Below are positions 8,024 through 16,946 of a DNA stretch of 64,000 nt, piece by piece. Within the stretch, counting starts at the first letter, position 1. Each line of letters opens with the position of its first letter. The stretch is taken from the NCBI GenBank assembly GCA_047639475.1, contig JBLIOD010000007.1, forward strand, positions 1 through 64,000, written 5' to 3'. The notes beneath the pieces are model-generated. The model did not search any database. It saw nothing but the letters and a program-made list of their open reading frames with translations, and was not told where the DNA came from. Origin of the DNA: JAAELZ01 sp047639475. GTDB taxonomy: Bacteria; Pseudomonadota; Gammaproteobacteria; Arenicellales; Poriferihabitantaceae. The position numbers and the translations under genes were made by a program.

Positions 8024-9200
8024 TTAAACGGGCTAAACCTTGGTCTAGATCATCGATCAAGTCGTCCACATCTTCTAGGCCAATGCTGAGCCTTACTGCG
8101 GGCCTGTCCGCCGGCCAATGACTAACTGTTCTTCTGCTGGCGGGGTTTCCTGCGCTGATCAAGCTTTCATAGCCGCCCCAGCTAGCGCCGATGCCGAAAT
8201 AATTCAATCCATCCACAAAGCGGTGCAGTGCTTGCTTTGAACAGGGATGTAATTCGAATGACAGTAATCCCGTCGCGCCTTTAAAGTTGGCTGTAAAGTT
8301 AGCAAAACTGGGGCTAGACTCTAATGCGGGGTAGAACACCCGGCTGACGGCTGGTTGTTGCTCCAGCCACGTGGCCACCTTCATCGCTGAGCGTGCATGG
8401 GTTCTTAGCCTAGTGGGCATGCTGCGCAAGCCTCTTAGTGCGAGCGTGGTTTCTTCTGAGCCTGGAGAAGAGCCCAATAAATCATAGCAGTGTCGAAGCG
8501 GCAACCAGTGGGCTTCGTCGCAAGTAATAACCCCCAGCATGATGTCTGAATGGCCGCCAATGTATTTAGTGCCTGCTTGAATCGACACATTAAAACCGTT
8601 TTCGATGGCGGGATAATTGATGGATGTTGCCCAGGTGTTATCCAGTATTGACGTGATGTTCCGGTCTCTAGCAATCTTGATGAATTTGGCCAAATCAGGT
8701 ACTTCCATGGTCAATGAGCCAGGCGCTTCTACGTACAGCACGCGCGTGTTTTCTTGCAGGTAATCGGCAATATTAATATCTAAGTCAGGTGGATAATAAG
8801 TTGTGTTTATGCCGAGGTGTTTCAGAAGGTTATCGCAAAATTTGCGGGTTGGCTCATAAACGTTGTCTGGCACTAGAATGTGATCGCCATTTTTTAAAAA
8901 GGCCAATAGTGACGTAGTGATCGCATTCAGGCCAGAGGGCATCACCATGCTAGCGTAGGCGCCGTCTAAAACAGCCAGCAATTTTTCCAGTTCTCGAGTG
9001 GTCTCAGTGCCGTAAATGCCGTACTGGGTTTTGGTTGGGTCAAGCTTGTCGGGCCCCGCGTCAATAAACTGCTGCAAGGTAGGGTATAGCTTGGTTGATC
9101 CTCGAGTGGTTGGAGGGTTGACGAAACCAGATCTGGGGTTGTCACCTCGACCTAAGTGAGAACACAGGGTGTCGGGTGAGGTCGATTTTATTTCGTGCAT
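8016..9200 (-). CDS. metC: Cystathionine beta-lyase (PLP enzyme)
   Basis: This is a fold type I Cys/Met-metabolism enzyme. It has TQYGIYGTETTRELE, MPSGLNAITTSLLAF, the SILDNTWAT aspartate segment and the PLP lysine in SIQAGTKYIGGHSD (Lys212 counting from the start chosen here). The order LDNTWATS with IQAGTKYIGGHSD is of the proteobacterial MetC type. The enzyme splits cystathionine to homocysteine, pyruvate and ammonia in methionine synthesis. The frame is open to 9233, but I choose the ATG at 9200 (MHEIKST) because the extra eleven residues are unconserved; this gives 394 residues. A cystathionine gamma-synthase or general C-S lyase role is less likely. Confidence 0.85.
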   Translation of the reverse strand: MHEIKSTSPDTLCSHLGRGDNPRSGFVNPPTTRGSTKLYPTLQQFIDAGPDKLDPTKTQYGIYGTETTRELEKLLAVLDGAYASMVMPSGLNAITTSLLAFLKNGDHILVPDNVYEPTRKFCDNLLKHLGINTTYYPPDLDINIADYLQENTRVLYVEAPGSLTMEVPDLAKFIKIARDRNITSILDNTWATSINYPAIENGFNVSIQAGTKYIGGHSDIMLGVITCDEAHWLPLRHCYDLLGSSPGSEETTLALRGLRSMPTRLRTHARSAMKVATWLEQQPAVSRVFYPALESSPSFANFTANFKGATGLLSFELHPCSKQALHRFVDGLNYFGIGASWGGYESLISAGNPASRRTVSHWPADRPAVRLSIGLEDVDDLIDDLDQGLARLND

Positions 9201-9364
9201 AATTAAAAAGTTTGATAGAAGTGTGATTAGCAAATTGCCCTTGTTATAGCGTGAATATAGCCTGCTAAACTCACCGGTGTCGAGTGTAAATAGTTAGTCA
9301 ATTTTGCATGTTATAGGCTCGCTTTAGAGTATTGATTAAGATGTCTTTCGGTTAGACTACGTGT

Positions 9365-10330
9365 ATGACCGAAAGCAAGTTGTACCCTCCTTTTGCCGCG
9401 TTTGACGACAGCTTTTTGCCTGTCTCCGAGCTACACACCCTACATTATGAGCAAAGCGGTAATCCTGATGGCATGCCGGTCGTGATATTACATGGCGGCC
9501 CCGGCGGCGGCATGCAAGCGGGATATAGGCGTTATTTTGACCCGGCTAAATGGCGAATTGTGCAGTTTTCACAGCGTGGCTGCGGGCAGAGTACGCCGTT
9601 TGCCGAACTGCAAGAAAACACCACCTGGGACTTGGTGGAAGATATTGAGCGCCTGCGTAAACATTTGGGCATTGAGCAATGGGCGGTGTTTGGCGGGAGT
9701 TGGGGGTCAACTTTGAGCTTGGCCTACTCGCAAACACATGTTGAAAAATGTGTCGCTTTGTTCTTGCGCGGTATTTTCATGCTGCGAAAAAAGGAAATAG
9801 ATTGGTTTTATCAAGAAGGTTGTAGCAAGATTTACCCCGATGCGTGGGAACACTACCTGAAACCCATTCCAGAAGATGAGAGAGGCGATTTAGTGGCCGC
9901 TTATTATCAGCGGTTAACTAGCGTTGATGCGGATGTGCGCAGTGAAGCTGCGCGTGCTTGGTCGGTTTGGGAGGCCAGTACCTCTAAATTAATACAAGAC
10001 GAGGGATTGATGGGCCGCTTTGGTGATACGCGATTTGCTGAGGCATTTGCCAGAATTGAGTGTCACTACTTTACTCATAAAGGCTTTCTAGAAAACGAAA
10101 ATGCATTGTTAAATGAGGTGGATAAAATTCGTCACATCCCCGCTGTGATTGTACAAGGTCGATATGACGTAGTTTGTCCGCCAGAAACGGCGTGGGAACT
10201 ACACCGAGCCTGGCCTGAAGCGAGTTTCCACATGATGCAAGATGCCGGGCATTCTATGTCAGAAACCTCCATTGCGAATAAGCTAGTAGAGTCAACCGAT
10301 AGCTTTGTCTCTACTGGGGGCATGCTTTAA
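9365..10330 (+). CDS. pip: Proline iminopeptidase (S33 alpha/beta hydrolase)
   Basis: The 321-residue enzyme shows the oxyanion-hole motif HGGPGGG, DQRG-like FSQRGCGQSTP, and the nucleophile elbow GGSWGS with Ser112. The acid is in VQGRYDVVCPP and the histidine in DAGHSMSE. These match bacterial proline iminopeptidase, which removes N-terminal proline from peptides. One difference is FSQRG where DQRG is typical. The downstream pseudouridine synthase starts five bases after the stop. Confidence 0.9.
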   Translation: MTESKLYPPFAAFDDSFLPVSELHTLHYEQSGNPDGMPVVILHGGPGGGMQAGYRRYFDPAKWRIVQFSQRGCGQSTPFAELQENTTWDLVEDIERLRKHLGIEQWAVFGGSWGSTLSLAYSQTHVEKCVALFLRGIFMLRKKEIDWFYQEGCSKIYPDAWEHYLKPIPEDERGDLVAAYYQRLTSVDADVRSEAARAWSVWEASTSKLIQDEGLMGRFGDTRFAEAFARIECHYFTHKGFLENENALLNEVDKIRHIPAVIVQGRYDVVCPPETAWELHRAWPEASFHMMQDAGHSMSETSIANKLVESTDSFVSTGGML

Positions 10331-10334
10331 CGAT

Positions 10335-11318
10335 ATGCGCGATCAAGAAGATAAAACAGCTACTGATGAAGTTAAGAGCAGTGTTAGTTTTAATGAAATA
10401 ACTGAAAATAATAGCGGGCAGCGAATTGATAACTATTTGTTATCGTTGTTGAAAGGAGTGCCTAAAAGTCGAATATACAAAATCGTTCGCAAAGGCGAAG
10501 TGCGAGTCAATAAAGGTCGGGTGAAACCAGATTATAAGCTGAAATTAGGCGATACCGTGCGGGTGCCGCCAGTCAGAGTTGCGCAAAAGCAGGATGGTAT
10601 CAGTAGTCTGCCGGGATGGGTAAGAGAGGCTCTGCAAACGCCGATATTCGAAGACGAACACATTATTGCATTGAATAAACCCAGTGGTTTGGCAGTGCAT
10701 GGTGGTTCAGGTAACCCCTATGGTGTCATTGAAGCCATGCGGTTCTTATACCCAGAGTGGCCTTTCTTGGAGTTGGCGCACCGAATTGATCGCCAAACTT
10801 CAGGCTGTTTGTTGCTGGCTAAATCTAGACCCATATTGAATGAACTGCATACACAATTTAGGCGGGAAGGTGAAAGCGCAATCGAAAAAACTTATTTGGC
10901 TATTTTGACGGGCGACCCTTTAAGTGAGCCCAAGACAGTAGAGGCCGAAATTGGCCAGGCACGCGACGCGGAAGGGTTGAATAAAGCAAGAATTGATTCG
11001 CACGGTCAAACGGCGAAATCGGTTTTTATGCCACTGGAATCCGTTCAAGGTTACAGTGTGGCGCGCATCGCGCTATATACCGGTAGAATGCATCAAGCGA
11101 GGGTGCATGCGGCTTTTCTGAATCGGCCCATTATTGGAGATTCCTTGTATGGGAATTGGCAAGTTAATAAGGCAGCAGAGCGACATGGTGTTAAGCGGTG
11201 TATGCTGCATTCGGAAACATACCAGTTTAAGCATCCAGGTACGGGCAAAACAGTAAAATTGAAAGCCCCTATTAGTGAAGATTTCGCTTTAGCAAAAGCG
11301 GCTTTAATCAATCAGTGA
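10335..11318 (+). CDS. rluC: 23S rRNA pseudouridine synthase RluC
   Basis: An N-terminal S4 RNA-binding domain (QRIDNYLLSLLKGVPKSRIYKIVRKGEVRVNKGR, split here across about residues 25-70) is followed by the RluA-type catalytic domain with HRIDRQTSGCLLLAKS, where the Asp is the nucleophile. LNKPSGLAVHGG and GRMHQARVHAAFLNRPIIGD complete the fold. RluC modifies three uridines of 23S rRNA. I prefer the ATG at 10335 over the upstream TTG at 10305 inside pip. Immediate neighbours pip and the Rieske gene suggest a translational cluster. Confidence 0.88.
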   Translation: MRDQEDKTATDEVKSSVSFNEITENNSGQRIDNYLLSLLKGVPKSRIYKIVRKGEVRVNKGRVKPDYKLKLGDTVRVPPVRVAQKQDGISSLPGWVREALQTPIFEDEHIIALNKPSGLAVHGGSGNPYGVIEAMRFLYPEWPFLELAHRIDRQTSGCLLLAKSRPILNELHTQFRREGESAIEKTYLAILTGDPLSEPKTVEAEIGQARDAEGLNKARIDSHGQTAKSVFMPLESVQGYSVARIALYTGRMHQARVHAAFLNRPIIGDSLYGNWQVNKAAERHGVKRCMLHSETYQFKHPGTGKTVKLKAPISEDFALAKAALINQ

Positions 11319-11328
11319 GTTTGTGAGT

Positions 11329-11658
11329 ATGAGTCAAGTAGAAGTAGATATTCGCCATTTAACTTCAACCAAAGGGGTGAGGTTCTCTTGGAAAGAAGCA
11401 GGGCTATTTTTAAAAGGCTTTGTCGTAAAACACCAAGACGAGATTTATGTTTACGAAAACCGTTGCCCTCACTTGGGCACGCAGCTAGATTGGACTCAGG
11501 GTGAGTTTATGGATGAAGACCAGCGTTACATCATTTGCTCTACGCATGGTGCATTATTCGAACCCGACTCAGGGCAGTGTGTCATGGGGCCATGCAAAGG
11601 CCAGTGCTTGCGAGCGCTTGATTTTCAAATTGAAGATACCAAGTTAACCTTAACCTAA
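11329..11658 (+). CDS. Small Rieske [2Fe-2S] ferredoxin-like protein
   Basis: About 109 residues with a complete Rieske cluster site: CPHLG (Cys-x-His) and CSTHGALF (Cys-x2-His). The protein has no oxygenase domain, so it is a stand-alone Rieske protein of the kind found downstream of rluC in many gammaproteobacteria. Its redox partner is not known to me. The ATG at 11329 is preferred to the GTG at 11323. It sits ten bases after rluC and 39 before sppA. Confidence 0.88.
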   Translation: MSQVEVDIRHLTSTKGVRFSWKEAGLFLKGFVVKHQDEIYVYENRCPHLGTQLDWTQGEFMDEDQRYIICSTHGALFEPDSGQCVMGPCKGQCLRALDFQIEDTKLTLT

Positions 11659-11697
11659 CTATTCACAAGTCAGAACGACTTGTAACCCGTAACGATT

Positions 11698-12672
11698 ATG
11701 ATAAAAGACTATCCGCAAAACCAGTCAGCTAATAATGAAAACACTGCAGCTCAAATGGCGGCGTTTACCCATTTGGGTGAGGAGCTCTTAAAGGAGAATA
11801 AGCGCAATCGTCGCTTCAAAATAGTGAGCCGACTGGTGATGTTATCCATTGCCTTGGCTGTTTTTGTATTGCCAGGATTGATGCAAAAGAAAATGTCGAC
11901 ATTGCCGACGGTTGAGCACGCTGCGGTGGTGCGAATGGAGGGCTTGGTCATGCCGGGCGCAGAGATTGACGCGGAGTACATCAATCCAGCTTTGCGCAAT
12001 GCCTTTTCAGCGAATAACACCAAAGGCGTTATCCTTCAGATAAATAGTCCGGGCGGCAGCCCTGTTCAAGCAGAGCGAATATACGATGAAATTATGCTGC
12101 TAAAGTCTGAATACCCCGAAAAGAAAGTGGTGGCGGTCATTGATGATGTGGGCGCATCGGCTGCGTATTATATTGCCTGCGCGGCAGATGAAATTCTCAG
12201 CGCAAAAGCTAGCCTGGTGGGCTCGATTGGCGTGGTGGTTAATGGTTTTGGTGCAGTGGATGCGATGAAGAAATTAGGTGTCGAACGACGTTTGATTACC
12301 GCTGGCACGAATAAAGCATTACTCGACCCGTTTATGCCCTTGGACGAAAGCCAACGTGCTTATATGCAATCAGTGGTTGATGAAGTACATGAGCAATTTA
12401 TCGCTGCAGTAAAATTAGGTCGTGGCGACCGACTGGCAGATGACGATACCTTGTTCTCTGGCTTATTCTGGAATGGTTCCAAGGCAGTGACTTTGGGGTT
12501 AATTGATCAAATTGGTAATATGGATATGGCGATGCGAGATTTAATAGGCGTTGAAGAACGTTACGATTATTCGCCCGCGCCCAGCCTAATTGAAGAGATA
12601 ACCGGTCAGTTGGGTATCAGCTTAAGCTCCGCGATGAGTCGTGTGTTTGCGACGCAGCAGCTGGGTTATTAA
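11698..12672 (+). CDS. sppA: Signal peptide peptidase SppA, short form (S49)
   Basis: The 324-residue protein has a single N-terminal membrane segment (about residues 44-61), then one S49 domain with LQINSPGGSPVQAE, DVGASAAYYIACAADEI and SLVGSIGVV. Ser154 and Lys205 are placed like the Ser-Lys dyad of the short, single-domain SppA of Bacillus. It is a membrane-anchored protease that clears signal peptides left after secretion. The placement after rluC and a Rieske gene is common in gammaproteobacteria. Confidence 0.9.
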   Translation: MIKDYPQNQSANNENTAAQMAAFTHLGEELLKENKRNRRFKIVSRLVMLSIALAVFVLPGLMQKKMSTLPTVEHAAVVRMEGLVMPGAEIDAEYINPALRNAFSANNTKGVILQINSPGGSPVQAERIYDEIMLLKSEYPEKKVVAVIDDVGASAAYYIACAADEILSAKASLVGSIGVVVNGFGAVDAMKKLGVERRLITAGTNKALLDPFMPLDESQRAYMQSVVDEVHEQFIAAVKLGRGDRLADDDTLFSGLFWNGSKAVTLGLIDQIGNMDMAMRDLIGVEERYDYSPAPSLIEEITGQLGISLSSAMSRVFATQQLGY

Positions 12673-12695
12673 TAGCTTAAGTTAACAAGCGGCGT

Positions 12696-13061
12696 CTACG
12701 GGAGTATCAGCGCCACCACCTTTCGGCCATCGCTGGCCAGCACATTGTAGGTGCGACTGGCTGCACTGGAGTTCATCACTTCAAGGCCAATTTGCCTGTT
12801 AGCTAAACATTGGCTTAAGGCGAAATCGGGAAAGACTTGTGTCGGGCCTGTGCCCAGTATGACCAACTCGGGTTTAAAATCTAACAAGGATTCAAAATGG
12901 CTGGCTGCAAGCTGAGAAATCGCGGTTAGCTCTAGGCTGTTTAAGCTTTGCGGTGTTACAATCACCGCGCTTGAAAAGTCTGTTTCATCAATGCGAATAA
13001 CACCGATTTCATAAGAGCGAATAAGATTAATAGATTGGTCGTTGTTTAGCTGGAATTTCAC
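12696..13061 (-). CDS. Mth938-like domain protein (DUF498)
   Basis: A 121-residue protein with the compact Mth938/NDUFAF3 fold: an N-terminal beta region, LVILGTGPTQVFP, the GLEVMNSSAASRTYNVL segment and a final RKVVALILP strand. Its bacterial function is unknown; the human relative assists assembly of respiratory complex I. It is convergent with sppA, 23 bases apart, with no clear terminator between them. Confidence 0.85.
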   Translation of the reverse strand: MKFQLNNDQSINLIRSYEIGVIRIDETDFSSAVIVTPQSLNSLELTAISQLAASHFESLLDFKPELVILGTGPTQVFPDFALSQCLANRQIGLEVMNSSAASRTYNVLASDGRKVVALILP

Positions 13062-13257
13062 GATAGAGCCAATGGTTTTTGACGAGTTTTGTTGCTTTGG
13101 GCGTAGTTATATGTCCGTTATTCTAGCGAGTAGCGCACATCGAAGCCAGACAAATTCCACCGATGCGTATGCGGATAGTGGGCAAACAAGATTTTCAAAC
13201 AAAGTATATTTTTGTGCGTAGCGTGCTGCGTAACTAACAAACCCAAAGAGGTGAAAG

Positions 13258-14583
13258 TTGGAAGCTATTAAAATCGGTCTTATTGGTTTAGGTACTGTTG
13301 GTACAGGTACGGTTGCGGTGCTTGATCGCAATGCGAGTGAAATAACCCGCCGAGCAGGCAGAGATATTAAAGTGGTGCAGGCGGCGGTAAAAGATATGTC
13401 TAAGCCTCGCAATTGTGATCTAAGTTCTGTCGAAGTGGTTAATGACCCCTTTCTGGTGGTCAATAATCCGGAAATCGACGTGGTGGTTGAGTTGATTGGC
13501 GGTGAAACACTGGCAAAAGATCTCATTCTTACCGCGATTTCTAATGGCAAGCACGTAGTTACGGCCAACAAAGCATTGATTGCCCTCCATGGCAATGAGA
13601 TTTTTGCCGCGGCGCAAGAAAAAAGTGTGATTGTGGCTTTTGAGGCAGCTGTTGCTGGTGGCATTTCGATTATCAAAGCCATTCGAGAAGGTATGGCAGG
13701 TAATCGTATAGAGTGGTTAGCAGGAATCATTAATGGCACCTCGAACTATATTCTTACTGAGTTAGAGCAGCCAGGCGTGAACTTTTCAGGTGTATTAAAA
13801 GATGCCCAAGATTTAGGTTATGCTGAAGCAGATCCAACGTTCGATATCGAAGGCATTGACGCGGCGCATAAGCTAACTATTTTGGCGTCTATAGCATACG
13901 GTATACCATTGCAATTTGAAGCCATATACACAGAAGGGATTACCCAAGTCACTCACGAAGATGTGCTCAATGCCAAAGAATTAGGGTATCGAATCAAACA
14001 TTTGGGTATCGCGAGACGAAATGAAAATGGTATTGAATTAAGAGTACATCCTACACTGGTACCTAGCAGTCGACTGTTGGCCAACGTGAATGGCGTGATG
14101 AACGCTGTGGTGGTTAAAGGCGATGCAGTGGGCTCAACGCTGCATTATGGCCCAGGCGCAGGATCAGAGCCCACAGCTTCTGCCGTCGTTGCTGACGTGG
14201 TCGATGTGGTGCGAGTAATTACTGCCGATCCGCATAACCGTGTTCCGCATTTGGCTTTTCAGCCTGATGCTTTAGCTGAAGTGCCTATCGTGGAGATGCA
14301 GAAAGTAGAAACAGCTTACTATTTGCGCCTTCAATTGCAAGATAAAGCCGGAGTGTTAGCTGAAATAACAGAGCTCTTAGCAGAGGCAAAAATCAATATC
14401 AGTTCATTACTGCAAAAAGGAAACGCCAATGAACGGAGTGATTCGCAAGCCGATAATGTGACGGCGGTTATATTGACCGAGCCCACTGTTGAAGGGCAAT
14501 TTCGATCCGCACTGAAAAAAATTGAAGCCCTAGACAGTGTGGTTACTAATGCGGTTTCATTCCGCGTTGAAAGTTTATCGTAA
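13258..14583 (+). CDS. hom: Homoserine dehydrogenase with C-terminal ACT domain
   Basis: The 441-residue protein opens with the NAD(P) motif GLIGLGTVGTGTV, has VVTANKALIA, AAVAGGISIIKAIREG, GIINGTSNYIL and the DVAHK-type IDAAHKLTIL signature, and ends in an ACT domain starting at YYLRLQLQDKAGVLAEI, which binds threonine in this family. It reduces aspartate semialdehyde to homoserine. The start is a TTG preceded by AGGTG at short distance; no in-frame ATG fits the conserved N-terminus. A threonine synthase gene normally follows hom, but here the type II secretion operon does, so thrC must lie elsewhere. Confidence 0.95.
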   Translation: MEAIKIGLIGLGTVGTGTVAVLDRNASEITRRAGRDIKVVQAAVKDMSKPRNCDLSSVEVVNDPFLVVNNPEIDVVVELIGGETLAKDLILTAISNGKHVVTANKALIALHGNEIFAAAQEKSVIVAFEAAVAGGISIIKAIREGMAGNRIEWLAGIINGTSNYILTELEQPGVNFSGVLKDAQDLGYAEADPTFDIEGIDAAHKLTILASIAYGIPLQFEAIYTEGITQVTHEDVLNAKELGYRIKHLGIARRNENGIELRVHPTLVPSSRLLANVNGVMNAVVVKGDAVGSTLHYGPGAGSEPTASAVVADVVDVVRVITADPHNRVPHLAFQPDALAEVPIVEMQKVETAYYLRLQLQDKAGVLAEITELLAEAKINISSLLQKGNANERSDSQADNVTAVILTEPTVEGQFRSALKKIEALDSVVTNAVSFRVESLS

Positions 14584-14748
14584 GGACTGAAAATAACGCC
14601 TTGCCGGAATCACTGATTAAGGCGGTGTTGATTGTGCTCATTAGTTTGCATAAAATATGCAGGATTTGTGCTTAATATGCGATACTTGGGGTCTATGCGA
14701 GGTTTGTCTTAACTGGGAGCTTCGCTTCCGCAATACAGCAAATAATTA

Positions 14749-16899
14749 ATGATAAAGCGAATAATATTTGGCGCCGGTTTGCTTTTATGTGGCGTACTCA
14801 TAAATCAAACATCTGTTGCACAATCTTCAACTGAAGATTACGAAGATGACCTTATGGGAACGATCGACTTGGTCGTGCAACAAGCCACGACAAGTGAAGC
14901 ATCAACTCGACAATTCGATGTTGATCGTGCTTTTGAAAATTTAATCGCACAATCAAATACCAATCCCTACAGCTCAACTAGTACCGGTGTGGTCGGCACC
15001 GGTCAGGACCAAGTATTGCTGTCAGAAGATCAGAACAGTATCACGCTGAATTTTCAAGACGCCGACATAGCGGCGCTGGTTAGTTTAGTGGCCAAAACCA
15101 CCGGCAAGAATTTTATTGTTGATCCACGGGTAAAAGGCAAAGTGACACTGGTGTCTGGTAGCGCGGTGCCCGCTGAGACCTTATACGATATTTTTTTGGC
15201 GGTGCTAGCGACACACAACTTTGCAGCTATCCCCTCCGGCAATCTCATCAAGATTATTCCTGGTAATTTGGTAAAACAAAATCCAACGCCGACTATTACC
15301 GGCGGAGAATTGCCTAATAATGAGCAAGAAATTACTTATATCGTCACCTTAGAGCATGCTTCGGTTAACGAATTGCTGCCTATCTTGCGGCCCTTGTTGC
15401 CGCCCACCGCGCATATCGCTCCGCACGCAGGGAGTAACACGCTTATATTGACAGACAGGGCGAATAATATACGCCGCGTCTTGTCGTTAATTCAGCGAAT
15501 GGATCAAGAACAGCAAGGACAAGAGATACGCGTCATCTACCTAAAACACGCTAATGCCAACGCACTGGCACAAGTGATCGGTCAGTTGGCAGGCACCTTG
15601 ACGTCAGATGCTGCGGCAAAAGGTTTGCCAGTACGGCAAACATTGGTGCAAGTTGACGAAGGGTTAAACGCTTTAATCGTGAGGGCGCCTGAAAAGGATT
15701 TCCCGGTGTTAAGTGCGTTGATAGAACAACTTGATGTTGATCGTCCCGCCAAAGGCAACGTGCATGTGCGTTATTTAAAATACGCACAAGCGGCAGATTT
15801 GGTGACGATACTTAATGGGCTTGTTCAAGACAAACAAACGCAAACAGGTGATGCCGCCGCCGCACCGACTGCCAAGATTTCAGTGCAAGCAGATGAAGTA
15901 GGTAACTCGCTGATCATTAACGCGGAAGAAGAAGATTACATCGATTTAACCACGGTGATCGATCAATTAGACATCCGCCGATCGCAGGTATTTGTTGAAG
16001 CCATTATCGCAGAAGTATCAGAAGAAGACGGTGCACGAATTGGCGTAGACTGGACAGGCACCTTTCGCAATAATGACAATCAGGAATTTTCTAAATCTAC
16101 GGGCACTTTCTCAGACAGTGGAGGCGGTTTTAATTTAGGCTTTGTTAACAAATACGTTCGTAACTTGGGCGGTGATGTAGTGCCCGATTTAAATCTCGTA
16201 TTGAATGCCTTGCGTGATGACAGCAACTCCAACATCATTTCTACGCCCAGTATGCTAACGCTTGATAATGAAGAAGCGGAGATAGTGGTTGGTCAAGAAG
16301 TACCTTTCGTGACAGGTCAGTTTACCAACAATACCAATAGCAATACCATGACCAATGCAGACGGTACAACCACTACGTCTTCAAATCCTTTTCAGACAAT
16401 TGAACGTAAAGAAGTAGGGTTGTCACTTAAGATTACACCTCAAATTAATGAAGGTGGTACAATCCATCTAGAGATAGCCCAAGAGATTTCTAGTGTGTCA
16501 CCCACCACGATATCGGGCGCGGCCGATTTAATTACTGATAAACGGACCATCAAAGCCAAGGTATTGGTAGATGACGGTCAAATTATTGTTATCGGCGGCT
16601 TAATACGCAATGACGTCAAAGATACTTACGAGCGAATACCCATATTAGGCAACTTACCTTTTATCGGTGGGGCCTTTCGCAAGAAAACTAAAACCAACAG
16701 CAAGACCAATTTAATGGTGTTTATTCGGCCAACGATCATACGTACGCCGGGTGAGTTGGATATGCTAACGCGCGATCGTTATGAGTATATTCGTACTGAA
16801 GAAGCTGAAAGCTTGCCAGATACCCGTAAACTGCTTAAGAAAACACCGCCTGTTCTGCGTGAGCTAGATTGGAATGCCAATAGTTCAAATAAAAAATAA
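14749..16899 (+). CDS. gspD: Type II secretion secretin GspD
   Basis: A signal peptide (about residues 1-24) is followed by an N0 domain (ITLNFQDADIAALVSLVAKTTG...), three N1-N3 ring domains, and the secretin barrel: VFVEAIIAEV, NIISTPSMLTLDNEEAEIVVGQEVPFVTG (split across about residues 490-520) and VGLSLKITPQI. At 716 residues it has the usual size. It forms the outer-membrane channel for folded exoproteins. An acidic, Ser/Thr-rich linker of about 65 residues sits before N0. It heads a ten-gene run in one direction. No gspC precedes it. Confidence 0.96.
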   Translation: MIKRIIFGAGLLLCGVLINQTSVAQSSTEDYEDDLMGTIDLVVQQATTSEASTRQFDVDRAFENLIAQSNTNPYSSTSTGVVGTGQDQVLLSEDQNSITLNFQDADIAALVSLVAKTTGKNFIVDPRVKGKVTLVSGSAVPAETLYDIFLAVLATHNFAAIPSGNLIKIIPGNLVKQNPTPTITGGELPNNEQEITYIVTLEHASVNELLPILRPLLPPTAHIAPHAGSNTLILTDRANNIRRVLSLIQRMDQEQQGQEIRVIYLKHANANALAQVIGQLAGTLTSDAAAKGLPVRQTLVQVDEGLNALIVRAPEKDFPVLSALIEQLDVDRPAKGNVHVRYLKYAQAADLVTILNGLVQDKQTQTGDAAAAPTAKISVQADEVGNSLIINAEEEDYIDLTTVIDQLDIRRSQVFVEAIIAEVSEEDGARIGVDWTGTFRNNDNQEFSKSTGTFSDSGGGFNLGFVNKYVRNLGGDVVPDLNLVLNALRDDSNSNIISTPSMLTLDNEEAEIVVGQEVPFVTGQFTNNTNSNTMTNADGTTTTSSNPFQTIERKEVGLSLKITPQINEGGTIHLEIAQEISSVSPTTISGAADLITDKRTIKAKVLVDDGQIIVIGGLIRNDVKDTYERIPILGNLPFIGGAFRKKTKTNSKTNLMVFIRPTIIRTPGELDMLTRDRYEYIRTEEAESLPDTRKLLKKTPPVLRELDWNANSSNKK

Positions 16900-16946
16900 G
16901 ATGCGGTTTTCGTGTTCTGCTTTCATTGACGTAAATCCGCACAATT

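Noticed and set aside
13107..13739. Long antisense ORF opposite hom
   Set aside because: It lies opposite the conserved start of hom, has no recognisable domain and low-complexity composition, so it is a shadow frame.
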